Below, piece by piece: positions 50,633-59,401 of a stretch of DNA of 64,000 bases. Below the pieces are notes generated by a model, which did not search any database, had not been told where the DNA came from, and was given only the letters and a program-made list of their open reading frames with translations. Every line of letters starts with the position of its first letter. Position 1 is the first letter of the stretch. This stretch comes from Streptomyces roseolilacinus (GTDB taxonomy: Bacteria; Actinomycetota; Actinomycetes; Streptomycetales; Streptomycetaceae): positions 1 through 64,000 of the forward strand of contig NZ_BMSV01000009.1 in the NCBI RefSeq assembly GCF_014649335.1, written 5' to 3'. A program made the translations under genes and the position numbers.

Positions 50633-51556
50633 CTACGGGCGGCCGGCCGCCCGCCGCACCGCCCCGGCGGGCGGGAGGTCCTCCGCCGCGCGGGGTCCGG
50701 GTGCCCGGGGCGCCGACTGCCCCAGCACCGTCGCGGTGAACGCCACCGCCATCCCCACCAGCTGCACGGGTCCCAGCGCCTGGCCCAGCGCGGCCCAGCC
50801 CACCACCGCCGCCGTGATCGGCGACAGCGGCCCGAGCAGCGTCACGGACGTGGCGGTCAGCCGCCCGATCCCGCGGAACCACAGCCAGTACGCGACCGCC
50901 GTGTTCACCAGCGCCAGGTAGGCGTACCCGAGCACGGCCCCGCCGTCCAGCGCCGGCGGGGCCCCCTCGACCAGGAACGCGACCGGCGCGATGACCAGCC
51001 CGCCGGCGGTGAGCTGCCACCCGGTCATGGCGAGCGGGCCGACCCCCGGCGGCCGCCCCCACCGCTTGGTGAGGACCGTCCCGGCGGCCATCGCCGCGGA
51101 CGAGGCGAGCCCGGCCACCACCCCGACGAGGTCGAACGCGGCGCCCGCCGTCAGCACCACGAGGCTCACCCCGAACGCCGCCCCGATCGCGGTCAGCAGG
51201 GTCCGTACGGTCGGCCGCTCCCCCAGCAGCAGCGCCGCCAGCCCGACGACGAACAGCGGCCCCACCGACCCGACGACGGCGGCGACGCCGCCCGGCAGCC
51301 GGTACGCGGCGAGGAACAGCAGCGGGAAGAACGCCCCGATGTTCAGCGCGCCCAGCGCCGCGGAGCGCCACCACCAGGTGCCGGACGGCAGCGTCCGGGT
51401 GAGCGCGAGCAGGGCCAGCCCGGCCGGCAGGGCCCGCATCAGGCCGGTGAACAGGGGCCGGTCGGGTGGCAGGAACTCGGTGGTGACCGCGTAGGTGGTG
51501 CCCCAGGAGACCGGGGCGAGCGCGGTGACGGCGATGAGGGCGGAGCGGGACGGCAC
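50633..51556 (-). CDS. EamA/DMT family exporter
   Basis: 307 residues from the GTG at 51554-51556, with GGAGGGATC upstream. Ten hydrophobic spans in two homologous halves fit the EamA (RhaT/YdcZ-type) family: APVSWGTTYAVTTEFLPPDRP at the start, AAVVGSVGPLFVVGLAALLLGERP closing the first half and SVTLLGPLSPITAAVVGWAALGQ in the second. Substrates are metabolites or drugs. It is divergent from a MarR regulator with a shared operator, so it is probably that regulator's target. Confidence 0.9.
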   Translation of the reverse strand: MPSRSALIAVTALAPVSWGTTYAVTTEFLPPDRPLFTGLMRALPAGLALLALTRTLPSGTWWWRSAALGALNIGAFFPLLFLAAYRLPGGVAAVVGSVGPLFVVGLAALLLGERPTVRTLLTAIGAAFGVSLVVLTAGAAFDLVGVVAGLASSAAMAAGTVLTKRWGRPPGVGPLAMTGWQLTAGGLVIAPVAFLVEGAPPALDGGAVLGYAYLALVNTAVAYWLWFRGIGRLTATSVTLLGPLSPITAAVVGWAALGQALGPVQLVGMAVAFTATVLGQSAPRAPGPRAAEDLPPAGAVRRAAGRP

Positions 51557-51587
51557 GGCGATCCCTCCGATCGGATGGCTTGGCGAT

Positions 51588-51627
51588 AAGTAGCTTAGCC
51601 CTAAGCTACTTAACCACAAGCTACTTA
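51588..51627. promoter_or_regulatory. MarR operator between exporter and regulator
   Basis: AAGTAGCTTA-GCCC-TAAGCTACTT is a perfect dyad (51588-51611). A third copy of the half-site, AAGCTACTTA, follows at 51618-51627, 15 bases from the second. It is the only AT-rich stretch between the divergent starts, and the size and symmetry fit a MarR-family binding site controlling both genes. Confidence 0.75.
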
Positions 51628-51678
51628 CCGGGGATCCGCTTTCTTGCGAGCGAGCGGGGAGAGGGCGAGACTTCCGCC

Positions 51679-52185
51679 ATGACCGCGAGCCCCGCCCTGG
51701 ACCCCGTCGACGCGATCACCGCCCAGTGGGCGGTGGTGCGCCCCGACCTGGACACCGTCCCCATGGCCGTCTTCGGCCGCGTCTACCGGCTCACGCACGC
51801 CATGGCCGAGCGGATGGACCGCGCCTACGCGTCCTTCGGCATCTCACGCGGCGAGTTCGACGTCCTGGCGACGCTGCGCCGCTCCGGCGAGCCGTACACG
51901 CTCTCGCCGCGCCAGCTCTCGGCGACGCTGATGCTGACGACGGGCGGGATGACGGGCCGGCTGGACAAACTGGAGCGGGCCGGGCTGCTCGGCCGCAGCC
52001 CCGACCCGCACGACCGGCGGGCGCTGCGGGTGACGCTCAGCGAGCGGGGCCTGGAGATCGTGGACGGGGCCGTGACGGCGGGGCTGGCCGTGCAGCGGGA
52101 GGCGCTGGAGGCGGCGCTGGACGAGCGGGAGGCGGAGCAGCTCGCCGGCCTCCTGCGGAAGCTGCTCCGCGCGACGGGAGCCTGA
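51679..52185 (+). CDS. MarR family transcriptional regulator
   Basis: 168 residues from the ATG at 51679. The winged helix (GISRGEFDVLATLRRSGEPYTLSPRQLSATLMLTTGGMTGRLDKLERAGLLGRSPDPHDRRALRVTLSERG in part) has the usual DxRA wing motif (DPHDRRALRV). MarR proteins repress divergent transporters and release DNA on ligand binding. The dyad operator at 51588-51627 lies between this gene and the EamA exporter. Confidence 0.92.
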   Translation: MTASPALDPVDAITAQWAVVRPDLDTVPMAVFGRVYRLTHAMAERMDRAYASFGISRGEFDVLATLRRSGEPYTLSPRQLSATLMLTTGGMTGRLDKLERAGLLGRSPDPHDRRALRVTLSERGLEIVDGAVTAGLAVQREALEAALDEREAEQLAGLLRKLLRATGA

Positions 52186-52261
52186 GCGCCTCACGGCACG
52201 GGCGCCCCGGAGCCGTACGGCACGGGCGCCCCGGGCGGGGGCGCGGCCCGTGCCGGGACAG

Positions 52262-52307
52262 CAGGGCGCCGCACACCGGGGACGGTTCCCCGGCGCGCGG
52301 CGCCCTG
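52262..52307. terminator. Composite hairpin between convergent genes
   Basis: CAGGGCGCCGC pairs with GCGGCGCCCTG and encloses a CCGGGG/CCCCGG stem. It lies between the MarR stop and the stop of the small membrane protein. Confidence 0.75.
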
Positions 52308-52322
52308 GAGGATCGGGGTGGG

Positions 52323-52553
52323 TCAGGCCTGCTTCTTGGAGCGGTCCAGCACCATGACCAGGCCGGCGATGACCGCGAACAGCGCGATCGGCGCCACCAC
52401 GAACAGGCCGAGCGTCTCCACGACGCTCAGGCCGGGGCCCGGGTCGTCGCCGTCGTCGCGCACGAGTGCGAGCGCGGGGGACGACATGAGCAGCATCATC
52501 AGCGTCGTACCGGCCGCGACGGCGCCGGCGCGCAGGGCGTTCTTCTTGTCCAC
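52323..52553 (-). CDS. Small membrane protein, 76 residues
   Basis: The GTG at 52551-52553 gives MDKKNALRAGAVAAGTTLMM. A signal-peptide-like first helix (residues 8-30) is followed by a short acidic stretch (RDDGDDPGPGLS) and a second helix (VVETLGLFVVAPIALFAVIAG) with a basic cytoplasmic end. No Shine-Dalgarno is seen. Similar short proteins occur beside malQ in other streptomycetes as far as I recall, with no known function. It follows malQ after 20 bases on the same strand. Confidence 0.75.
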   Translation of the reverse strand: MDKKNALRAGAVAAGTTLMMLLMSSPALALVRDDGDDPGPGLSVVETLGLFVVAPIALFAVIAGLVMVLDRSKKQA

Positions 52554-52573
52554 GGAGCAAACGTAGCGAACGC

Positions 52574-54670
52574 CTAACCGCGCCGCGCGTCCGGGGGTGC
52601 CGTACGGGCCCCGGGAGCCTCCAGCTCGGCCGCCAGGGCGCGCAGCCGGGGCGAGGCGGCGAGCTCCTCCAGGGTGACGGGGCGGCCGTCGGCGCCGGCC
52701 ACCGGCAGCCGCCAGTTCGGGTACTGGTCCCAGGTGCCCGGCAGGTTCTGCGGGCGCCGGTCCCCCACCGCGTCGGGCAGCCACACGCCGGTCATCCGGG
52801 CCCGGGTGCGGCGCAGGAACCGGTACACGGCCCGGATCTCCGCCTCCTCGTCGCGCGCGGCGCCCTCCTGGAGGACGCCCAGCTCCCGCAGGTACGCCAG
52901 CCACTCGGCGACGTCCCCGGCGTCCTCGGCCCGCTCCTCCTCCAGCGGCCGGAGCAGCAGCCCCAGCCGGTGGCGCAGCTCCACGTGCTCCCCGCTCAGC
53001 CGGGCGGCGGTGGGCGGCAGGTCGTGCGTGGTCGCCGTGGCCACGCAGTCGGCGCGCCACGCCTCGGGCGGCAGGGGGCGGCGGGTGCCCTCCCAGTCGC
53101 GCTCGAACCACATCACCGACGTGCCGAACACGCCCCGGCGCCGTAGCACGTCCCGCACGCCCGGCTCGACCGTGCCGAGGTCCTCGCCGATCACGGCGGC
53201 ACCCGCGCGGTGGGCCTCCAGGGCGAGGACGGCGAGCATCGCGTCGGCGTCGTACCGGACGTACGTGCCCTGTGCCGGCGGCAGCCCGGCGGGCACCCAC
53301 CAGAGCCGGAACAGCCCCATCACGTGGTCGATCCGCAGGGCGCCCGCGTGCCGGAACAGGGAGCGCAACAGGTCGCGGTAGGGGGCGTAGCCGGACGCGG
53401 CGAGGGCGTCGGGGCGCCACGGGGGCAGCCCCCAGTCCTGGCCGCGCGCGTTGAACGCGTCCGGCGGGGCGCCCACCGACATGCCGCGCGCGTACGCCCC
53501 GGCCTGCGCCCAGGCGTCGGCGCCGTCCGGGTGCACGCCGACCGCCAGGTCGTGGACGACCCCGACGGCCATGCCGGCCTCGCGGGCGGCGCGCGCGGCG
53601 GCGCCCAGCTGCTCGTCCGTCAGCCAGGCGGCCCGGCGGTGGAAGGCGACCCGGTCCTCCAGTGCGGCGCGGGCCCGCGCGGTGGCCGCCGAGCGGGGGT
53701 CGTGCAGGCCCTCGGGCCACTGGGCGCGGTCGGCGCCGTACCGCTCGGCCAGCGCGCACCAGGTGGCGTGGTCCTCCAGCGCCTGCCCCTGGGCGGCGCG
53801 GAAGGCGTCGAACGCGGCCTGCCGGCCGGGGCCGAGCGGGACGGTCCCGACGATCTCCAGGGCGCGCCGCTTGAGGACCCACACCGCGTCCCGGTCGATC
53901 AGCTCGCCCTTGCGCAGGACCCCCTCGCGCAGCTCCCCGGCCCGCCCGGCGAGCGCGTCGAGCTCGGCGCGGCTGGCGCCGGAGACGTACGCGAACTCGG
54001 GGACGTCCTCGATCCGCAGGTGCACCGGGTCGGGGAAGCGGCGCGAGGAGGGGCGGTACGGGGAGGGGTCGGTGGGCGTGCCGGGCACGGCCGCATGGAG
54101 GGGGTTGACCTGCACGAAGCCCGAGCCGAGCGCGCGGCCCGCCCAGCCGGCGAGCTCCCGCAGGTCGCCGAGGTCGCCCATGCCCCAGGAGCGGGTGGAC
54201 AGCAGTGAGTACAGCTGGACCAGCACGCCGTGGCAGGACGCGGCGGGCTGCGGCACGCGCGCGGGGGCGACGACGAGGGTGGCGCGGGCGGCGCGCCCGT
54301 CGGGGGCGCGGGCCTCCAGCGCGTGGACACCGGGTGGCAGCTGCGCCCAGGGGACGGGCGAGGCGGCGGTGCCGCCGTCCTCCAGGGCGATGCGCAGGGC
54401 CGTGCCCGCGGGCAGGGCGGCGACCGGCCGGGGGCGGCCCGCCGGCTCGTCGCCCTGCCACACCACGACCGTGGGCGGGAGCAGCCGCGCCGCCCGCGCC
54501 TCCTCGGCGGCGGCGAGCGACGCGTCGACCGCCGCCGGGGTGGTGGCGTCGACGTCCAGGGCGCCGAGGACGGTGACCACGGTCGCGTCGGGGACCGGGA
54601 CCGTGGCGCCCGGGGACGGGGAGTACGCGGTGGCGACTCCGTGCAGCGTGGCGAGCCGGGCGAGGGTCAT
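52574..54670 (-). CDS. malQ: 4-alpha-glucanotransferase
   Basis: 698 residues from the ATG at 54668-54670, with AGGAGG upstream. It is a GH77 enzyme that moves maltosyl units between alpha-1,4-glucans. Family blocks are LLSTRSWGMGDLGDL, FVQVNPLHAAVPG, ALRIDHVMGLFRLWWVP (nucleophile Asp), AAVIGEDLGTVEPGV (acid/base Glu) and TTHDLPPTAARL. About 160 N-terminal residues form the extra beta domain seen in actinobacterial MalQ. A short repeat-containing ORF lies just upstream on the same strand. Confidence 0.95.
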   Translation of the reverse strand: MTLARLATLHGVATAYSPSPGATVPVPDATVVTVLGALDVDATTPAAVDASLAAAEEARAARLLPPTVVVWQGDEPAGRPRPVAALPAGTALRIALEDGGTAASPVPWAQLPPGVHALEARAPDGRAARATLVVAPARVPQPAASCHGVLVQLYSLLSTRSWGMGDLGDLRELAGWAGRALGSGFVQVNPLHAAVPGTPTDPSPYRPSSRRFPDPVHLRIEDVPEFAYVSGASRAELDALAGRAGELREGVLRKGELIDRDAVWVLKRRALEIVGTVPLGPGRQAAFDAFRAAQGQALEDHATWCALAERYGADRAQWPEGLHDPRSAATARARAALEDRVAFHRRAAWLTDEQLGAAARAAREAGMAVGVVHDLAVGVHPDGADAWAQAGAYARGMSVGAPPDAFNARGQDWGLPPWRPDALAASGYAPYRDLLRSLFRHAGALRIDHVMGLFRLWWVPAGLPPAQGTYVRYDADAMLAVLALEAHRAGAAVIGEDLGTVEPGVRDVLRRRGVFGTSVMWFERDWEGTRRPLPPEAWRADCVATATTHDLPPTAARLSGEHVELRHRLGLLLRPLEEERAEDAGDVAEWLAYLRELGVLQEGAARDEEAEIRAVYRFLRRTRARMTGVWLPDAVGDRRPQNLPGTWDQYPNWRLPVAGADGRPVTLEELAASPRLRALAAELEAPGARTAPPDARRG

Positions 54671-54705
54671 ACGGCCTCCTGGACGCTTCGGGTGCTTCTG
54701 CGTGC

Positions 54706-54930
54706 CTACGTGTGGAGTGGCTCCGGTCCGCCGGCCGTGCCGCGCGCGGTCGGTTCGCTGGTCAGGGGCGCGGCGTCGGCGAGCGGGGGTTCGCTGGTCA
54801 GGGGGGCGGCGTCGGCGAGGGGCGGTTCGCTGGTCAGGGGCCCGGAGAAGGGCGCGGGGGCGGGACCGGAGGACTGTCCCGGTACCCGTTTGGAGAGCGC
54901 GGAGAGCAGCAGCTGGGCGGACGCGGCCAT
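54706..54930 (-). CDS. Short ORF with 12-residue tandem repeats upstream of malQ
   Basis: 74 residues from the ATG at 54928-54930, preceded by GGGAGGCCACC, a good ribosome binding site. The start MAASAQLLLSALSKRV looks like a short amphipathic helix. Then PLTSEPPLADAA occurs twice and PLTSEP once more, encoded by 36-base tandem repeats (54739-54850). The end is Pro/Gly-rich. It stops 35 bases before malQ. No family is recognised. It could be a small protein, a leader peptide for malQ, or chance translation of a DNA repeat. Confidence 0.45.
   Translation of the reverse strand: MAASAQLLLSALSKRVPGQSSGPAPAPFSGPLTSEPPLADAAPLTSEPPLADAAPLTSEPTARGTAGGPEPLHT
54739..54850. repeat. 36-bp tandem repeat, about 3 copies
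   Basis: Each copy begins GGTTCGCTGGTCAGGGG. The first two continue CGGCGTCGGCGAG almost identically; the third is truncated and diverges. The period is a multiple of 3 and keeps the short ORF open on the minus strand. Confidence 0.85.
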
Positions 54931-55233
54931 GGTGGCCTCCCTGTGCGAGGTGACGGTGCGATCGCAGCAGCCCTACCCATCGCACCCCCGGGCATCCACG
55001 CGACGTGGCGCTGCTCACACTCCACGAACACGCCGGCCCCGGAGCGGCTCCGCCGGGGCCCGGCGGCTCGGTGTGCAAATACGACACATCGGCCACGCAC
55101 ATTGACACCTTCGTCAGGGGGTGGTGGGCTCGAAACCCGTCAGTAGGGCGACCTGCCCGACGGACCGTCAGAACAGCGGTACGGCCACCGGCAAAGCTAC
55201 CCACAGAACCACGCAGGACGAGGGGAGACGCGC
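54931..55233. other. Divergent non-coding region
   Basis: No gene is supported. It contains the palindrome TGCGATCGCA near 54958 and TTGACA at 55104-55109, a possible -35 for the glycosidase gene without a clear -10. Confidence 0.4.
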
Positions 55234-58209
55234 GTGCAGTTCGGCCAGCTCGCGCAGTTCGGTCGCGGCAAGGGCACCGCGACCGCCATCGCGGTCGCGG
55301 TGATCGGCGGTCTGCTCGGCGGCGCGCCGGGCGCGCTGGCCGCGCCCGGCGGCCCCGGCACCCCCGCCGCGGCGGTGCCCGACCGGGACGCCGCGCCGCG
55401 GCCGCCCGCCGTGTGGCCGCGCCCGCAGACGATGCGGGCCGTGGACGGCGCCGCCGTACGGCTGGGCGACGAGGTGACGCTCGCGGCGGACGCCGCCGCC
55501 GACCCGTACGCCGTGTCGGCCCTGGAGGACGCGCTGCGGGAGGCGGGCGTGCGGCGGGTGCGCCGCACCGCCCCGGAGGGCGCGGCCGGGGGGCGCGGAC
55601 CGGTGGTGTGGTTGGGCGGCACCGGCGCGCAGAGCGCGCTGCACGCCCTGCGCGCGCCCGAGCGCGGCGACCTGCCCTCCGGCGGCTACCGGCTCGCGAC
55701 CGGCCGCCACCAGGGCCGGGACACGGTCGCCGTGGACGGCGTCGGCGCGGACGGGCTGTTCCACGCCGTGCAGACGCTCCGTCAACTCGTGGCCCCCGAC
55801 CGGACGGTCCCCGGGGTCGTCGTGCGGGACTGGCCCGGCACGGCCGTGCGCGGCCTGGCGGAGGGCTTCTACGGCCACCCCTGGAGCCACCCCCAGCGGC
55901 TGGACCAGCTCGACTTCATGGGCCGCACCAAGCAGAACCGTTACCTGTACGCGCCCGGCGACGACCCGTACCGGCAGGCGCAGTGGCGCGAGCCGTACCC
56001 GGCGGCGCAGCGCGCCGAGTTCCGGGAGCTGGCCGAGCGGGCCCGGCGCAACCACGTGACGCTGGCGTGGGCGGTGGCGCCCGCCCAGTCGATGTGCCTG
56101 GCCTCCGAGGACGACGTCCGGGCGCTGAAGCGCAAGGTCGACGCCATGTACGCGCTCGGCGTGCGGGCGTTCCAGCTGCAGTTCCAGGACTCCGCCTACG
56201 ACGAGTGGCACTGCTCGCGCGACGCGGACGCCTTCGGCAGCGGCCCCGGGGCGGCCGCCCGGGCGCACGCGCGCGTGGCGAGCGAACTGTCCCGGCACCT
56301 CGCCGGCCGGCACCCGGACGCCGAGCCGCTGTCGCTGATGCCGACCGAGTACTACCAGGACGGGGCGACGGAGTACCGGACCGCGCTCGCCGAGACGCTC
56401 GACGCGCGCGTGCAGGTGGCGTGGACGGGCGTCGGCGTCGTGCCCCGCACGATCAGCGGCGGCGACCTGGCGAAGGCCCGGGACGCGTTCCGGCACCCGC
56501 TGGTCACCATGGACAACTACCCGGTCAACGACTACGCGCAGGACCGGATCTTCCTCGGCCCGTACACCGGCCGGGAGCCGGCCGTCGCGGCCGGTTCGGC
56601 GGCGCTGCTCGCCAACGCCATGGAGCAGGCGTCCGCCTCCCGCGTCCCCGTCTTCACCGCCGCCGACTTCGCCTGGAACCCGCGCGGCTACCGCCCCCAG
56701 GAGTCCTGGCGGGCCGCGCTCGACGACCTGGCGGGCGGCGACCCCGAGGCCCGCGAGGCGCTGGGCGCGCTCGCCGGCAACGACGCCTCGTCGCTGCTGG
56801 ACCCGCAGGGCGAGTCGGCGTACCTGCGCCCCCTGCTGGCCGGGTTCTGGCGGACCCGCACCGCGGCGGGCGGCCCGGCCGAGGCCCGCGACCGGGCGGC
56901 GCGGCAGCTGCGCGCGGCGTTCACCGTGATGCGCACCGCGCCGGAGGCGCTGACCGCGCCCGCCGGGGGCCGGTTCGACGACGAGGTGCGGCCCTGGCTG
57001 GAGCAGCTCGCCCGGTACGGCCGGGCCGGCGAGGCCGCCGTCGACATGCTCCAGGCGCAGGCGCGGGGCGACGGCGCGGCGGCCTGGCGGGCCCAGCTGG
57101 CGCTGGAGCCGCTGCGCCGGGACCTGGCGGCGAGCCCCGCGAAGGTCGGCACCGGCGTCCTGGACCCGTTCCTGGAGCGGGCGCTGGCCGAGGCGGGCTC
57201 GTGGACCGGCGCGTCCCGCCCGGTCGGCGAGCCGTACCGCACGGCCACCTCGTACACCGTGGACCTGGGCCGGGCGCGCCCCGTGGAGGCGGTCGCCGCG
57301 ATGGCGGAGCCCGACTCCGGCGAGGGCGCCGTCGACGTGCACGTGCCGGGCGAGGGCTGGCGGCGGCTGGGACCCCTGTCGCCCACCGGCTGGACGCAGG
57401 CCCGCGCGGGCGGGCTGCGCGTGGACGCGGTCCGGGTGAGCTGGGCGGCGGGCGCGGCGAAGGTGCCCGTACGGGCCCTGGTGCCGTGGTTCGCCGACGA
57501 GCCGCGGGTCAGCCTGGACCTGCCGCGCACCGAGGCCGACGCGGTGATCGGCGGCGGCCCCCAGCGGGTGGACGCGGTGCTGTCGACCCGGCGGCCGGAG
57601 GCGGTGCGCGGGGCGTTCACCGCGAAGGCGCCCAAGGGCGTCGTGGTGAACGCCCCGAAGGAGACGACGGTGCCGCGCGGCGTGGCCGCCAAGGTCCCGG
57701 TGACGGTCACCGTCCCCGAGGGCACCCCGGCCGGCTCGTACACGGTGCCGCTGTCCTTCGCGGGCGAGGAGCGGACGCTCACGGTCCGGGCGTACCCGGC
57801 GACCGGCGGCGCGGACCTCACCCGGTCCCCCGGCGCGACGGCCTCCTCCTCCGGCGACGAGACGTCCGACTTCCCCGCGTCGGCGGCCGTCGACGGCGAC
57901 CCGGAGACCCGCTGGTCGTCGCCGGCGGAGGACGGCGCGTGGTGGCAGGTCGAACTGGCCGAGCCGGCGCGGGTGGGCCAGGTGGTCCTCCACTGGCAGG
58001 ACGCCCACGCCAAGCGGTACCGCCTCCAGGTCTCCCCCGACGGCCGCACCTGGCGCACGGCGGCGACGGTCGGCGAGGGCAGGGGCGGCCGCGAGACGGT
58101 CCGCATGGACGCCCCGGGCACCCGCTTCCTGCGCGTGCAGGGCGAGGAGCGGGCGACGGAGTACGGGTACTCGCTGTTCGAGGTGGAGGCGTACGCGGTC
58201 ACGGAGTGA
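55234..58209 (+). CDS. Secreted GH84-type beta-N-acetylglucosaminidase with C-terminal binding domain
   Basis: 991 residues from the GTG at 55234, with GAGGGGAG upstream. A signal peptide (about residues 1-36) is followed by the GH84 N-terminal domain (WPRPQTMR, then DGVGADGLFHAVQTLRQL). The catalytic barrel has RGLAEGFYGHPWSHPQRL, FMGRTKQNRYLYAPGDDPYR and MDNYPVNDY. The usual catalytic Asp-Asp is Gln318-Asp319 here (LQFQDSAYDEWHC). Past residue 600 come helical and beta domains and, at 860-990, an F5/8-type (CBM32-like) module. It should act outside the cell on N-acetylglucosaminides if active. Confidence 0.88.
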   Translation: MQFGQLAQFGRGKGTATAIAVAVIGGLLGGAPGALAAPGGPGTPAAAVPDRDAAPRPPAVWPRPQTMRAVDGAAVRLGDEVTLAADAAADPYAVSALEDALREAGVRRVRRTAPEGAAGGRGPVVWLGGTGAQSALHALRAPERGDLPSGGYRLATGRHQGRDTVAVDGVGADGLFHAVQTLRQLVAPDRTVPGVVVRDWPGTAVRGLAEGFYGHPWSHPQRLDQLDFMGRTKQNRYLYAPGDDPYRQAQWREPYPAAQRAEFRELAERARRNHVTLAWAVAPAQSMCLASEDDVRALKRKVDAMYALGVRAFQLQFQDSAYDEWHCSRDADAFGSGPGAAARAHARVASELSRHLAGRHPDAEPLSLMPTEYYQDGATEYRTALAETLDARVQVAWTGVGVVPRTISGGDLAKARDAFRHPLVTMDNYPVNDYAQDRIFLGPYTGREPAVAAGSAALLANAMEQASASRVPVFTAADFAWNPRGYRPQESWRAALDDLAGGDPEAREALGALAGNDASSLLDPQGESAYLRPLLAGFWRTRTAAGGPAEARDRAARQLRAAFTVMRTAPEALTAPAGGRFDDEVRPWLEQLARYGRAGEAAVDMLQAQARGDGAAAWRAQLALEPLRRDLAASPAKVGTGVLDPFLERALAEAGSWTGASRPVGEPYRTATSYTVDLGRARPVEAVAAMAEPDSGEGAVDVHVPGEGWRRLGPLSPTGWTQARAGGLRVDAVRVSWAAGAAKVPVRALVPWFADEPRVSLDLPRTEADAVIGGGPQRVDAVLSTRRPEAVRGAFTAKAPKGVVVNAPKETTVPRGVAAKVPVTVTVPEGTPAGSYTVPLSFAGEERTLTVRAYPATGGADLTRSPGATASSSGDETSDFPASAAVDGDPETRWSSPAEDGAWWQVELAEPARVGQVVLHWQDAHAKRYRLQVSPDGRTWRTAATVGEGRGGRETVRMDAPGTRFLRVQGEERATEYGYSLFEVEAYAVTE

Positions 58210-58628
58210 GGCACGGCGGGCGCGGGTGCCGGTGTGGGGCGCGGGCGTCGCGCCGAGCGCGGGTGCGGGGCGCGGGTGCCGGTGCGGGGCGCGGGCGTCA
58301 CGCCGGGCGCGGGCGTCACGCCGGGCGCGGGTGCCGGTGCCGGGTGCACGGGCACGGCCGTCCGCGTCCGGCGCACCGGCGGCACCGCGTCCCGGCGGCC
58401 CTCCCGTCCGCGGGCACGACCGTGCGGCCCGGCGCGCCGCGTGGGCACCGGGCCGTTCCGGTCCGGGCCACCGGGCCACCGGACCGCCAGGCCGTTCCGC
58501 CCGAGCCACCAGCCAACCGGGCCGTTCGGTCCGGGCCGCCGGGGACGCCCCGCCGTGCGCGGGTCGGCCCGCCGTCCGCCGTCCCGTTCCGGGTGGCGGG
58601 CCGGCCCGTGGACGGCGGGGCCCGGAGG
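58210..58628. other. GC-extreme non-coding region with short repeats
   Basis: No gene is supported between the convergent stops. 58218-58345 is a run of degenerate GCGGGTGCCGGTG and GGGCGCGGGCGTCACGCC units (the latter twice in tandem); further right GGGCCACCGG recurs. It has no codon-position bias that I can trust. Confidence 0.5.
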
Positions 58629-59165
58629 TCAGGCCGAGACGCCGTCGATCCGGGCCAGGGCGTCGTCCGCGCCGTACGGCTCCAGATAGGGCAGCCAGCG
58701 CGGGTCCCGGTGCCCCGTGCCGATGATGCGCCAGGCGAGCCCGGTGGGCGGCGCGGGCGGCTGGTGCAGCCGCCAGCCCAGCTCGCGCAGGTGCCGGTCG
58801 GCCTTGACGTGGTTGCAGCGGCGGCAGGCCGCCACCACGTTGTCCCAGGCGTGCTTGCCCCCGCGGCTGCGCGGGATGACGTGGTCGACGCTGGTTGCGA
58901 CGCCACCGCAGTACATGCAGCGCCCGCCGTCACGGGCGAACAGTGCCTTGCGGGTCAGAGGAACGGGCCCCCGGTAGGGGACCCGTACGAACCGCTTCAG
59001 CCGTACGACGCTGGGGGCGGCCATGGCTCGGGTCGCGCTGTGCATGAAGGCGCCGGACTCCTCGAGGCACACGGCCTTGTTCTCGAGGACGAGTACGAGC
59101 GCGCGTCGGAGCGGTACGACGCCGAGGGGCTCGTACGACGCGTTGAGGACCAGGACATGCGGCAC
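58629..59165 (-). CDS. HNH endonuclease
   Basis: 178 residues from the GTG at 59163-59165, with AAGGAGG upstream. It begins VPHVLVLNASYEPLGVVPLRRALVLVL, typical of the streptomycete family. The HNH core is CMYCGGVATSVDHVIPRSRGGKHAWDNVVAACRRCNHVKADR in pieces: two CxxC pairs, DHVIPRSRGG with the catalytic His and the WDN Asn. It is found as a lone housekeeping-like gene in most actinobacteria, with unknown role. Confidence 0.9.
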   Translation of the reverse strand: MPHVLVLNASYEPLGVVPLRRALVLVLENKAVCLEESGAFMHSATRAMAAPSVVRLKRFVRVPYRGPVPLTRKALFARDGGRCMYCGGVATSVDHVIPRSRGGKHAWDNVVAACRRCNHVKADRHLRELGWRLHQPPAPPTGLAWRIIGTGHRDPRWLPYLEPYGADDALARIDGVSA

Positions 59166-59401
59166 GGATGCCTCCTTGTACGCCGGCGGCGCGTGGCTCG
59201 CGCCGGGACGATCTGCTCTCAGTCTCTCCTCATGCCAGGTCGAAGCGCCACCACGTGGGGGTAACGGGCTGGAGGTGTTTTCGACCACAGGGTGCTCATC
59301 CCCACATGAGACAAGGCTCTCCCTCGAACACGGCGACGAACCCGGTGGCTCCCCCCGTTTAATGGAAGAGACCCGCCCGTGATGCCAGGAGGTTCCCCGC
59401 C

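Noticed and set aside
54739..54850. CRISPR array
   Set aside because: The repeats are directly abutting 36-bp units without unique spacers.
55005..59264. 1419-residue plus-strand frame across the glycosidase and HNH genes
   Set aside because: A different frame of the real glycosidase gene, with Arg/Gly-rich translation and no signal peptide or motif.
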